A stretch of DNA of 64,000 nt from Orthonyx spaldingii (Eukaryota; Chordata; Aves; Passeriformes; Orthonychidae). Positions 1 through 10,117 of this stretch are shown one piece after another (the stretch's first letter is position 1; the number at the start of each line of letters is the position of its first letter). The DNA lies in the NCBI GenBank assembly GCA_013397795.1, contig VZTJ01005231.1:486915-550914 (forward strand), read 5' to 3'. The translations under genes were made by a program, and so were the position numbers. The notes under the pieces were generated by a model. That model did not search any database, was not told the DNA's origin, and worked only from the letters and a program-made list of their open reading frames with translations.

Positions 1-2679
1 CATTGAGCATATCTCTTCAGCTTCTAGACCATGCCTCTGCTTGGACTCCCAAGTCCCTTAGCCATTTGGTGGGACTGGGATGCAAGGTATTGAGAATCAT
101 TAATTCATGCCTTGAACTTCTTTTATAGCTTATCCTTGGAAGAACCAATTCATTTAAGGCAGGGGCAGAGACATTTGTTTTCTCTGCAGGCATTTCAAAC
201 TCCAGAGAAGTCAGAAGGCTTAAGGATTTTGGAAAGAGGGGATAAAGGTTTACATAAGTCCAACTTATTCCTATACTTATTCCTATATGCCTTTAAGGTA
301 TTCAAGGTGGCTGGCATCTGATTTGAAGAGCACAAGCACCACTGCAGAACAATCCTCACTGGTTTAGGTCGTGATAGAGAACAATTTACACAAGTGTAAC
401 TGAAAAATTCTTTTATTTTGAAACTGTTCCAAGTCAAACCCTGGTAGAAAACATATAGGGGTTAATATGAATTTATCTTCCTTCCATTAATTTCCAGTGA
501 CAGACCCAGTCCTTTCTATTCCAGCTTGGTTTTGCTCCCAAGGTGCTAAGTTTAAAAAGCCCATCTCAGCCCATCTCAGCCCATCTCAGAGGTAATTGAA
601 GTTCTGTCTTCATCACTCTTGGTGCTTTAGACATCCAAGAAAACGGACCATAATTTTGTCCACATTATCCAAAAAGACCATAGCAGTTCTGATAGAAATT
701 AAAATTGAAAATTTTTAGGCAATCTGTTTATATGGGTTGCACTTTGCTGGCCTAACCAACTAGAATATGACCTGACTAACCAGCTATTCAGAATGTAATC
801 TCCATTTTACATTGCTTGCACTAAAAGTAGAAAATTTGCTTTACCTATTTCTTGCTTTTGAGTATGTCACCTGGAGCCCAAGATCCTGTTTTTCCATTTT
901 TTTCTCCCCTGACCCAATGAAATGGTTCTCTCTCTGAAGAATTTATGCTGTATGAATGCTAATATCTGGTGGGAGAATTAATGGTTTTGTCATTTTATAG
1001 TGAGTATTTTTATTAATGCAATCTAATTAACTTATTTTCGAAACACATATCAAACATGTGCTTTAAAAAACCACAAAACAAAACACACACATAGAAAAAA
1101 AGCCAAACTATACACAAATCTTTCAGGAATGGGAAGAAAATACAAAAAAACAACAAACTTTGCAGTCATCTCTTGTATGCTGGATTCTTCCAGGCTCACA
1201 GCTGCTAGAATGCCTTCTGCCAGCTGAGTGAAGAGTTTGATGTGACAACAAAAGAGCTTCCCTGAAAAAGCCAAAAACATGTCTGTAGCACAGCAGCTGA
1301 CCAGCTCAACAGCACGGGTCACTGCAAGCACAAACTGCCTGCTTCTCTATTCATTCCTCTAGCTCCTGACTAAATGCTGAGTCAAGTTTAAGGGCACAGA
1401 CCATGTTCAGACCATTCATCACCGTTGCTGCAACCATTCCTGGCCCTTGGTTTTGCAGGAAATCCCAGGCAACAGAAACTCTGGGTCACACACAGTTCTC
1501 TTGAAATTAAACACCAAAATCTGAATGCCTAGAGATGCTGTAGAGGACTCCTGAATGTGGTCCTGAGTCCTGAGAGGGGTCTTTAGTGACCTGGGGCTAA
1601 GGGACCTCTCTGTTTGCAGGGATGCCATTGCTGGCTTCATTCTGAGAAGTGACAGCCACCAAGAGCTGTTTTGTTGAGGTGCAAGACCTAAACAGGCACC
1701 CTCAGCCCCACTTTCCCCTGCTGTGTCAGCCAGCATTCATGAGAGACAGTGGGAAAAGCATTTTGATTGGCATCCCCCTCAGGGAAAGAGAGAGGAGAGC
1801 TGGATCGTACCAGCAGTGAGTCATCCTGTTCGGATTATTCTACCCTCCTAAAAGGCTAAAGATACCTCAGTGATGTAAACTCAGGCTGAAAAAATTTTTA
1901 GGATGATGATGAGGATGGTAGTGAGTCTTCAGCCCTGGCCGAATGCATGAATATTTTGAGCAATCAAGAGAGAAGTGGTGGGAAGGGTGGTCCCCCAGGT
2001 GACAGGTCCCTACTCTGGTCCCCTGTGTCCCCCATCACAGCCCCATGCCAGGGACCAAAACATGCAGAGTCGGTGCAGGGTACACAAAGGAGAGCTACAC
2101 AGAGGCTAAGAGAGATGCAGTGCGGATTGTAAAAGAAAATTATGTCCCAATAATAGAGAAACACACAGACCCTTGGTTCAGTTCACAGGCTGCAGTGCTC
2201 TAATATAATTATCCTGATTTATTTCAAGGATAGGGTCACTTTATGAAGCGACTGTGTCTAAACTTTGTTCAGATAAAAGGCCTTTAACAAAAGGCAGGCT
2301 TTGGGAAAACAAGCAAAACTCAGGCTGTGCACTCAGTAAGCACATTTTCTAGTTTTCAGTCAAGAAGTCATTGGCAGTGTCAGTGCTTGAAAACTGCATG
2401 GCTCAGACATTTCTAAACCCTTTTAATCCATCACAAAGAGCTCCCTTGATTGTTGCTTTGTTTTTCTGCTGCTGCCCTACAGTATGGCTGCCAGTGTATA
2501 TTCCTGATAAGCAGTGAGCTATGCAGATGCTGCTAGGTTTCCCTGCCTTCTGTACCACTCAACCTGCCAATGCCTGTGTGAGGGACACAATCATGTGTCA
2601 CAAACAACCAGGAGCGGTGACACTCTATCCTCCTCTTGTAGTCCAGGAAACTTAAAAGAATACAAGATTAATTTCCATG
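1..2679. other. Unique non-coding DNA, no gene seen
   Basis: No recognisable exon, RNA gene or transposon was found. All open frames are under about 110 codons and resemble no family I know. The only ordered structure is a short tandem repeat at 559-590. The stretch is AT-rich with few CpG, as expected for vertebrate intergenic or intronic DNA. Confidence 0.6.
559..590. repeat. 10-bp tandem repeat, three copies
   Basis: Three head-to-tail copies of AGCCCATCTC are visible without mismatch. This is a short minisatellite-like duplication with no evident function, and the copy number could be polymorphic. Confidence 0.9.
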
Positions 2680-2850
2680 GGCCGCATGGTGCCACCCATA
2701 AAAGTCCCTATTGCAATGAATGGGGAGTTGTACTTAAAACGCGAGGACACAATGAAACCCCCACAGTATTAATGCCATTTTAATCCCCCTGAATTCAGAG
2801 TTTGGCATTACTAATGCAATTAATTCTGATAAAAGAGAGAGAGCACGAGC
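2680..2850. promoter_or_regulatory. Candidate conserved non-coding element
   Basis: This tract has the texture of a developmental enhancer: few simple runs, and several closely packed homeodomain-type sites. TAATCCCC (OTX/PITX-like) lies near 2782, and AATTAATT and TAATGCAATTAA (POU/homeodomain-like) lie near 2810-2826. There is no long open frame. The call is inference from motif style only, and an ordinary AT-rich stretch could look similar. Confidence 0.3.
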
Positions 2851-3236
2851 TCCATGCATCTGGATATATACTTCAACACACAATCCATCCTGAGATGTAT
2901 GGGGAAGCTATGCCTCTTTCCTTGTGTGCTTGAAACCTCAGCACAGCCTGTCCTACTCCAAAAAGCACCACAGAAGTCTAAGGAACATATTCAAAACCAC
3001 CATGAGCAAAATAAGTGGAGCAGGTAGTGGGGAGGATCTCAGCACAGCAGCAAGGTGACCACCCAAGTGAAATGCAATGTGGATCCCCTGGGAGAGCTTG
3101 GGCCACACCACGTACAAGCACCTCCTGGACCAAGCTACCAGGGGAACACAGGGGACATCACAGTTTCCAGCAAACAGAGCAATGGTCTCTCATATTCACA
3201 GCTCTGCTTCACCTCTGCAACCTCTTTTAAATGCAG

Positions 3237-3760
3237 TGCATTAGGCAGCAGCCCCATGGGGGATTGGACGACTCTGGGGCCCTGGGGTTGCCCGAGTGTG
3301 TCTTCGCTGTTTCGTCTCTGGACTCCTCTGGTCCACCGAGTCCAGCCCTCAGTAGCTCCTTATCCCAGGAGCTCTGGTCCAGGGCGGAACGGTGGCAGCT
3401 GTTTGCCGGTAAAGACAGACGGACCACTTGCGTATATATCAGCGTTCTGTATTTTCCCTCACAGAGGGAAAAGGATCGTGCATAGAACAAGCTGGGAGAT
3501 AGTGAACCTGGCAAGAGTGCCTCAGCTCGTCTCTCGCCCAGATCTCTTATGCCCTCTGTCAGGGGAGGGCAAGGCGAGAGATGAGCCAATAGGCAAATGA
3601 CTGACCAGTGACACCTGGCCAGTCCTGGGTGAACAGGGGAGGGACAGGTACAAAGCAGCGCTATGAATGGTCAGACCACCAGTGGATCCTCAGTGGTCTG
3701 CCCACCGCTACACCCGAGCTTGGTGCAGTGTCAGGATAATATTAGCAGAGATAACATCTG
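3237..3760. mobile_element. CpG-rich, hairpin-dense block; possible solo LTR
   Basis: This half-kilobase block differs sharply from its flanks. It holds roughly 18 CpG dinucleotides while neighbouring kilobases have few. It contains a series of near-perfect inverted repeats: 3318-3325/3338-3345, 3452-3460/3464-3472, 3525-3538/3573-3586 with 3550-3556/3565-3571 nested inside, and 3672-3679/3693-3700. A CCAAT box (3585-3590 on +), a TATATA stretch (near 3433) and a CATAAGAG-type sequence on the minus strand resemble LTR promoter elements. I could not find matched TG...CA ends with a target-site duplication, nor a clear AATAAA signal. It may therefore be an LTR, another non-autonomous element, or a small CpG island. 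The 181-codon open frame across it is probably a by-product of the high GC. Confidence 0.35.
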
Positions 3761-5190
3761 AGAAGGGTGACCAGCGTGACAGGCACCCCACCAGCAATTC
3801 TGTGCACTTATCCCAAAAAGGAGCATGGATAAGGAAGGGCTACTGTTTCATCCCAGGTGCAGACTTTCAGCAGAGTCTGGGAAACTGAGCTGTTTAGCTC
3901 AAAGCACCCCATTCACTTGCGGCACCCCGACAGCAAGCAGGTACCTATGCTCAGGATCCTCAGGTTGTCCTTTATTGGTGGCTGAAAAATGTTGTGGTTT
4001 TATTTTTGGATGAGAGTACCTGCTGAGATTGGCCATGAACCAGTTGTTCCTTCTTTCCCCTCTTCCTGGGAGGAAGGAGATTACCTTTTCATCTATAAAC
4101 AATTTTTTCCCCCAAATTGTGGCTACACAAAGGGAGGAAAAGCAGAAAGATGCTCCATATGAACTAGGGTCCTTCTAAATGTTCCCTTTGACCTAGGACA
4201 GGGCACAGGCAGCTGTACTTGTGTCTGAGCTGCAGGACATAGGACTGATCAAGGACTACATCAGGAAAGCAAACAGGGACACACAGAATCAGGAGGAAGA
4301 GCAGAAGATGAGAGTAGGGGGAGAGAAATGAGAAAATGAATACAATCTGCTGATCGCTGAAGATCATGGTGAAACGTGAATGGGCCCTGGGTTAAGGAAC
4401 ATCTGTGCATGGTGAGGGCTAGATGATACTGGGAATAAACACGGCAAAGGAGATGAGAGTGAACACATGCCTTATGTTCAAAATCCAAATGGAAAGACAT
4501 TTACATGTCATTATTTTAATATTAGATATTAAATGTCCAACATTAACAACTAGAAATAGACACTCTATCAACTTTTAATAAATACTAATGACCTCAAATT
4601 AAATTTCTAAGCTGAAAAATATCATCGATAGCAAACACTTTTAAGACAGACAAAATCCTTACAAACCTGTATTGATGCCACTCATTGCAATACCTGCAAT
4701 ATCAACTTTCACAGACATTGCTTGTTCGTTCAACTCCCCTCTGGCATTTTCATGTGCCTCTCCTGTGCAGCTGCTCCTTCTGCAACGCTGTCATTCCCAA
4801 CCAGCCTACCAACAAAAACCACAAAAGTGCTCAGGTCTGCACAGCTCTTCCCTGCATGACACCTTACCAGCAATGGGGAATAGGAGGGTTAAAACCCTGA
4901 TGTGTTTTTTAACAGTCATACAACCTTCTGAATGTCTACAGAGCAAAACATCATATTTAGGAAGAACAGCTGGTCTTTACCTTTTCATTACTAACCAGGA
5001 GCCTCAGCCTTTAGTCCATATTTTGTTTTGAAGCAGGAGGATGTATTAGAGAGGATATGAAAATGTTACCAGAATCACTACAAGCAGCACACAGAGAAGC
5101 TCAAGTGTGTCAACCCCCAAATCTTTATCTTCTCTCGCCTTTGAATGCTCCTATCTTATTTTTCAGTCTGTCTGCTAAATGCATTTACCC
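3761..5190. other. Unique non-coding DNA, no gene seen
   Basis: No exon-like or transposon-like sequence was recognised. Open frames are short (under 120 codons) and unremarkable. An AT-rich patch at about 4500-4640 is the only compositional change. Confidence 0.55.
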
Positions 5191-5290
5191 CATTACAGCT
5201 GCAAGCTCTTTCAGACAGGGGCTGCATCTTCTATTGTACTTCTCTTTCAGACACCCAAGGTGAGGTGAGTGCTTAATTAATATGAAGTCA
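5191..5290 (+). mobile_element. Possible old retroposon 3' tail
   Basis: The sequence GCAAGCTCTTTCAGACAGGG followed by a T/C-rich stretch and a GAGTGCTTAAT tail resembles the 'aagctctttgggacaggg' segment near the 3' ends of ancient amniote L2/MIR/CR1-related retroposons. Similarity is by eye over about 80 bases and decays at both ends, so the family is not fixed. Confidence 0.4.
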
Positions 5291-8100
5291 TGATGATATA
5301 AAGCAGCACACAAGAAATATTTCTCTAGAGAATAGAAGACTTGGCAGAGTAAATTCACTAAAAACATAAGATTTTCAGCAGGGTTTGTTTTTCTGGTTTT
5401 GTAGGAATATTCTGTACCACAGTGTATTCCCTGGGCTGACCAAAGGGTATTAGCTGGAATAAAATGGTATATTAATTTCCCTTGACAATAATTGGAGCAG
5501 CCTATGATCTTAGCAACCCTCTGGGTATATTCCTAAGGTCAGAACAAGAGTGTCACAGCCATGTTGTTCTTTTATGCCACTCCCTACACATCTTCAGGGA
5601 AAGCTACTAATCCACTTAAACAATTACCTTTCAGAGGAAGAGGCAGAGGACTTTGTATGAGGATACCTAATAAACGACTCAGCCTGTGAAATATTTGAAA
5701 AGCTCACAGAGCAAAGAAGTGGAATACAGCTATTATCTGACATGTAGCACCAATGAATAAAATCGTCACCAGACTGAAACCGCTCAGTATTTTTATTCAT
5801 GTCTGCACTGCAAAGTGGTTGAAGCCTAAAACTAATGAAGGAAATAATATGCAATTCATCATAGTGTAGAGAGAGAAAGGCAGACAAACATAACTCTTGA
5901 CTCGTGTCACGTCAGTGCCTTTCAAACTTCTCTTTGTGGCAGCTTTTGGGAAAGAACCATATTCTCTGTGCCACATGCCAGCTCTCTTTCATCCTGTGAA
6001 AGAGCCATGTCCCCAAACCCTGCTCAGGCTGCAAACAGGAAATTCTCTCAGTTTCTTACTGCTCGCCTGGCACATGCATACAAAATAAGGAAAGATAATC
6101 AGTAATCATGCCTAACTTTGAGTTAATGGGGCATAACACTGGAGGCGGATCACTAAGTAGCTATTCTACATACTGGAGCTGGGATGCAGACTTCTGCTGT
6201 GCCTGGGAAGGGATGATGGGATGCAGGCACAGCACCTGCCTGTGCTGGGACCACATCGCCTCAGCCCAGCTTGCCTGGCTCTCCCAGAGAAAAGCTTGAC
6301 TCTGGGAAAAAGCCTCACTCTTTGATGGCCACCATGGACTTTGGATCTCTGCTAGGGGGTGAAAGATCCCTCTCCTGTCTTCCTGCATTCTGCCCAGCAC
6401 AGGGAAAATACTGGAGGCAGGAGGGACTGTGACTCACTTTGAGGCTCTCGGGCTCAGGTGGAGAGGATCCTGCAGAGCGCAGTTTATAACAGTTCTGTTT
6501 CAAGAGCTGTCTACCTGCTGCCAGCACACAGTGCTTGCAATCAGCTGAGCCACTGCCCACCCCCAAGGGAAGAATCCCACCTGGGGACAGCAGTGAGTTG
6601 GAGCATTGGGTTTGCTGCTGTGGGCAACTTCACAGTACACGTGCACATTTATCTACAGCTTTTTCTGTCTTAAATAGCTGGACTTGCTGCTTTGCCTGGG
6701 TATTTGGGCACTGTCAGTGCACTTGCAGCTGCAGATTGGGACCTCTAAAATTTTAGTCATGATTTCAGTCAATTTTCACATTTCCAAAATGGAGCAATAC
6801 CTCATAAAGCACAGATCTAATGCATATAATACCAATTTGCTGAATGTCAGTGTATCAGTATACTGACCTTCTATTACAAACACTGGCAGATGGCCATTCC
6901 TTTAGTACTCAAGAGTTGCTTGAATAGAAAATCAAGTGATGGCTTAGCCTGTGTTTCGGCTCTGCATCAGTGCCCATAGCAACACGCAGCGGTAGCTGCC
7001 TGAATGCAACGCCTCTGCCACCACCAGCTCCTTTCCAGCATAGCAAAGCCATTGGTGATCCCATGGCTACGATATCCAGTTCTGTCAGAGCTGCTAAATA
7101 GCAGGAGAGACCTCCTGGAAGCAGACAGGAGCGCACAGGCTGCCGGGCAGGAAGTCTCAGCCCAGCCATAGCACGCTGCATCCCGTAGAGCAACTGCTGC
7201 CTTGTGGTGCCACTGGGGCAAGGAGACACAGGCAGCCGAGAAGTAGTGTCTTCCAAAAATGGACCATAAGTGCAATCTAATGGCTGAGGAAAAAACTGTC
7301 TGAAAAACCAGGGAATGCAGGATTGGATCAGACACCAGCTCTGCAGCCTTGTGTGTGGCCAACCTCTGCGCAAACACCAGCTTCCTACTTCCTGTGTCCA
7401 CAAAAACTTTGCAGATATTTTCTAATAACCCAATTTCTCTGTATTCAGGGTCTTTTTCCTATCCACCCTACGAGGCCTATTTGCAGAGCAGAGAGCCTGG
7501 CAGTGCATAGGCACAACATGTGTCCCTAGTACAGGTAATGTATACTGTGCATCGCTCCAAATATGTTCCCTCACTGTTCAGCATTCCTCAGGTCTTCCAT
7601 TTCACAGCACAGGCAGCCTGCACATTTTGGAAATTTTAAGTGCGCTGTGGATGTTTTGGGCATTGGAAGTGGCATGGGGAGTCACCAAATGTTGCGGCAT
7701 CCTGCACTCCTGACCTCTTTTCCTCCAGGGCTCTGCTTTCTCCCTCCAGTGGGGAGGTATTCAAAAGTTCAAGGCCAAACTGGGTGATGCTCCTGTGCAG
7801 CCAGCTGAATTCCCTCACTTTAGGGGTGCAATCTGCATTTCTGTATGCCAGACCAAACCTGTGGTTGAGTTTGCAAGTCTGCTGGCAGGGCCACCACTGT
7901 CTTCCAAGTGTTTTTGGTTGGTTTGTAGAGATGCTCAGGATCTCAGGGATGTTCCCTGCCAGACTCTTGTGGTTCTTTTAATAGGCTGTGAAATTTTGGA
8001 ATGAAACTATTTAAGCCTTCTGACAACACAACACATCTCCAGGTGCCTTTCTCCACAACAAACATCCATTGTACAGCCTTCTTCCCTTACAATGCGGATT
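5291..8100. other. Unique non-coding DNA; overlapping chance frames at 6.9-7.4 kb
   Basis: No recognised gene or repeat. On the minus strand, two frames are open over the same interval (6909-7403, 164 and 144 codons). Neither translation shows a known domain, signal peptide or transmembrane pattern that I trust. The interval is moderately GC-rich, which lowers stop frequency, so these are treated as chance. Confidence 0.5.
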
Positions 8101-8640
8101 AATTTTAACCCTCACAGCAGCCTAATGGAAAGACCGTGCTGCACTTCAAATGCCAAACACTTGCTGAAAGCCTTCCTTTGTTAGCGCCTCCTGGTTTAGT
8201 CACCACCAGCTTCTGAAAAGATTCCACAGAGTTAATGTTTCCATTTCTTTTAATTCGCTTGCAATGATGACACAGCCATAACACAGCTGTGTTCCAGCTC
8301 AAAGGAGCCGAGTGCGGATGCTGCCCACTGTTCCTCGGCCCCTGCTCCCTCCCTGGCTCATAACTGGGGCTGGTGCTATTGGGAGGATACGGTGACATTT
8401 TCCAATCTGGGGTGGAAAAGTTCTTTTAGAGGAAACCTCTTCTGTCTTTTTTTCCCCCTCATTATTTCTTCTTCTTCTTCTTCTCTTTTTTTTTTTTTTA
8501 ATTTGACATTTTGTCTGTGAAAAGCTGACCTAATTTTCTGGGAATAATGTAAACGGTTATACACTCAAAGCATTGCGCTGGAGAGTTTATAGATAAAGCT
8601 GAACTATTTTATGGTTCAATTATCACAAAGTACAGGGGAT
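8101..8640. promoter_or_regulatory. Candidate conserved non-coding element
   Basis: Two element-like halves flank a simple repeat. The left part (8101-8400) includes the 14-bp perfect palindrome AACACAGCTGTGTT at 8280-8293 with a central CAGCTG E-box. The right part (8500-8640) has the regulatory-looking mix AAACGGTTATAC, GTTTATAGATAAAG (GATA-like) and TTCAATTATCACAAAG (homeodomain plus LEF/SOX-like). No coding potential is seen. The call is inference; conservation was not tested. Confidence 0.3.
8466..8499 (+). repeat. (TTC)6 plus poly-T microsatellite
   Basis: Six TTC copies (8466-8483) are followed by a short spacer and a run of 14 T (8486-8499). It is an ordinary polypyrimidine microsatellite. 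Confidence 0.95.
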
Positions 8641-9497
8641 CCCTGTTGCATTAACACTTCATGAAAATAGTACAGTGGGGGCTTCCTTGCTCTTTTCCAT
8701 GTAAGTCAGGATTTGCCGGTAAAACCTTCACTGCAGCTCTGTTGCTACAAAATCCATTAGCCTTGCCAGTTGTAAAAGACATATTAAAGACATTTTCCTC
8801 AATGACTGTATCTGGTGTTAGTATTCATACCAATTCCTTGCCCTGTTCTGCAGAAAGTTTTAAATTGTCTATTCTGATGCACAAAAGATAAGAGTTATTA
8901 TGGAAAAGAGTTATTCTGAGATGAGAATAGGCAAAGAAAAGGCCATGAAGCAGTGGCAAAAAGGGTTGGCAGTGGCACAAGTGATGTAGCAGTGGCTGGT
9001 TGCCACTATGCTGCCTGGACTGATGTTAGGACATGGGTGTCCAGATCATCCCAACATGAGTGGCATGCAGAGAGCAGTCCCTTCCTGCAGCAGGATGTGG
9101 GACAAGTCATGCTGGCAGAGCCCTTCTCCCTATTGCATGGGCTGTGGAGGAGGCTGTAGGAGGCTCCCATCACCCTCCATCACGCCAGTACACTCTTCTA
9201 GATTAGGCTGCGATAACCTGTGTTTCAAGCTAGGGTACAGTGCACCAGATTCACTCCACCAAAGGGCCAAGGTAGTGTTTTGAGTTACAGATTTAATGTA
9301 GTAGGCACTAGATTGAAAATGTGGGCCAAGAGGGATCAAATTGGCCTACTCTTCTTATTCAAGATTTTCCTGCTTAGGGAACTAGGCTGTAGAAATCACT
9401 GAGACCCTGTTTGGGTGCATTTTTCCATTGACCAAAATAGGTGTGCAATTCCATGAAGGGTTTGCAGTTTCAACACAAGATTTTCTGACATTTCTGG
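8641..9497. other. Unique non-coding DNA, no gene seen
   Basis: Nothing recognisable. The short open frames (under 95 codons) on both strands show no family resemblance. Confidence 0.55.
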
Positions 9498-9540
9498 TTT
9501 GGTTTTTTTTTTTTTTGGGTTTTTTTTTTTTGTTTTTTCC
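9498..9540 (+). repeat. Interrupted poly-T tract
   Basis: Runs of 14, 12 and 6 T are separated by GGG and G. A minus-strand poly-A insertion tail is conceivable, but no retroposon body was recognised beside it. Confidence 0.85.
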
Positions 9541-9888
9541 CAAAAGAGCAGGGTTTTTTCATTTCTGACTTCACATATTCTGTTGGTCAATGCCTTCAGC
9601 AAGTTGGACCATGCAAGTGCTTTGCAAAGGAATAGATGCACCACAGTCATCTTCCTTGGTGGTATCTGAACCAGCAGTTTTACGTGTGGCTCGGGTCTGG
9701 CTTCCAGTTCTCCAGCCATATCTGGCTGCCGTGGAGATGGCTCATACCCTTGAAGGAAATTGTTGTTCATCTGTTGCTGGTGTGTGCTTTCATTTCTGTG
9801 AGAGTCTAATTAGGCTCAGTGATTAGGAGTGCTAATGGGCATAACAATCCCACAGAAATTTACGTTTCAGAAAAAGAAGAGCAGCAAA

Positions 9889-10000
9889 AATATCCAGCAA
9901 AGAAAGAAAAAGAAAGAGAGGAAAACAAAAAAAAAAAAACAAAACAACAAAACCCCAACAATTTTATGCAGGATAAAATAAATAAATAAATAAATAAATA
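9889..10000 (+). repeat. A-rich tract and (TAAA)n microsatellite
   Basis: A purine-rich stretch with a run of 13 A (9927-9939) leads into about six and a half TAAA units (9974-10000). No flanking retroposon body could be identified. Confidence 0.9.
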
Positions 10001-10062
10001 GCCTATATGCAAATGCCTTTACCTATCTATCAGAGATTGTTATAAAGGCAAATTAGCTAATT

Positions 10063-10117
10063 GCTGCAAAGTGCTTTGAAAATGAAAAGGGATATATAAG
10101 AGGTGATTATTATTATT
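10063..10117 (+). mobile_element. Old retroposon 3' tail (GCTTTG...ATATAA...(ATT)n type)
   Basis: The order GCAAAGTGCTTTGAAAAT, then a GATATATAAGAG block, then ATTATTATTATT matches the layout of a widespread old amniote retroposon tail, usually seen as 'aagcgctttga...gcgctatataa...(att)n'. The 5' body is not recognisable, consistent with great age. It is the same general family as the better-preserved minus-strand copy at 25.77 kb. Confidence 0.5.

Noticed and set aside
3055..3600. 181-codon plus-strand frame
   Set aside because: It overlaps the CpG-rich hairpin block, has no known domain, and other frames there are also open, so high GC explains it.
3990..4002. TGTTGTGGTTT, similar to the start of some bird LTRs
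   Set aside because: The following sequence does not continue as an LTR and no partner end was found.
9498..10000. Poly-T and poly-A tracts as ends of a processed pseudogene
   Set aside because: No gene-like body or target-site duplication could be seen between or beside them.
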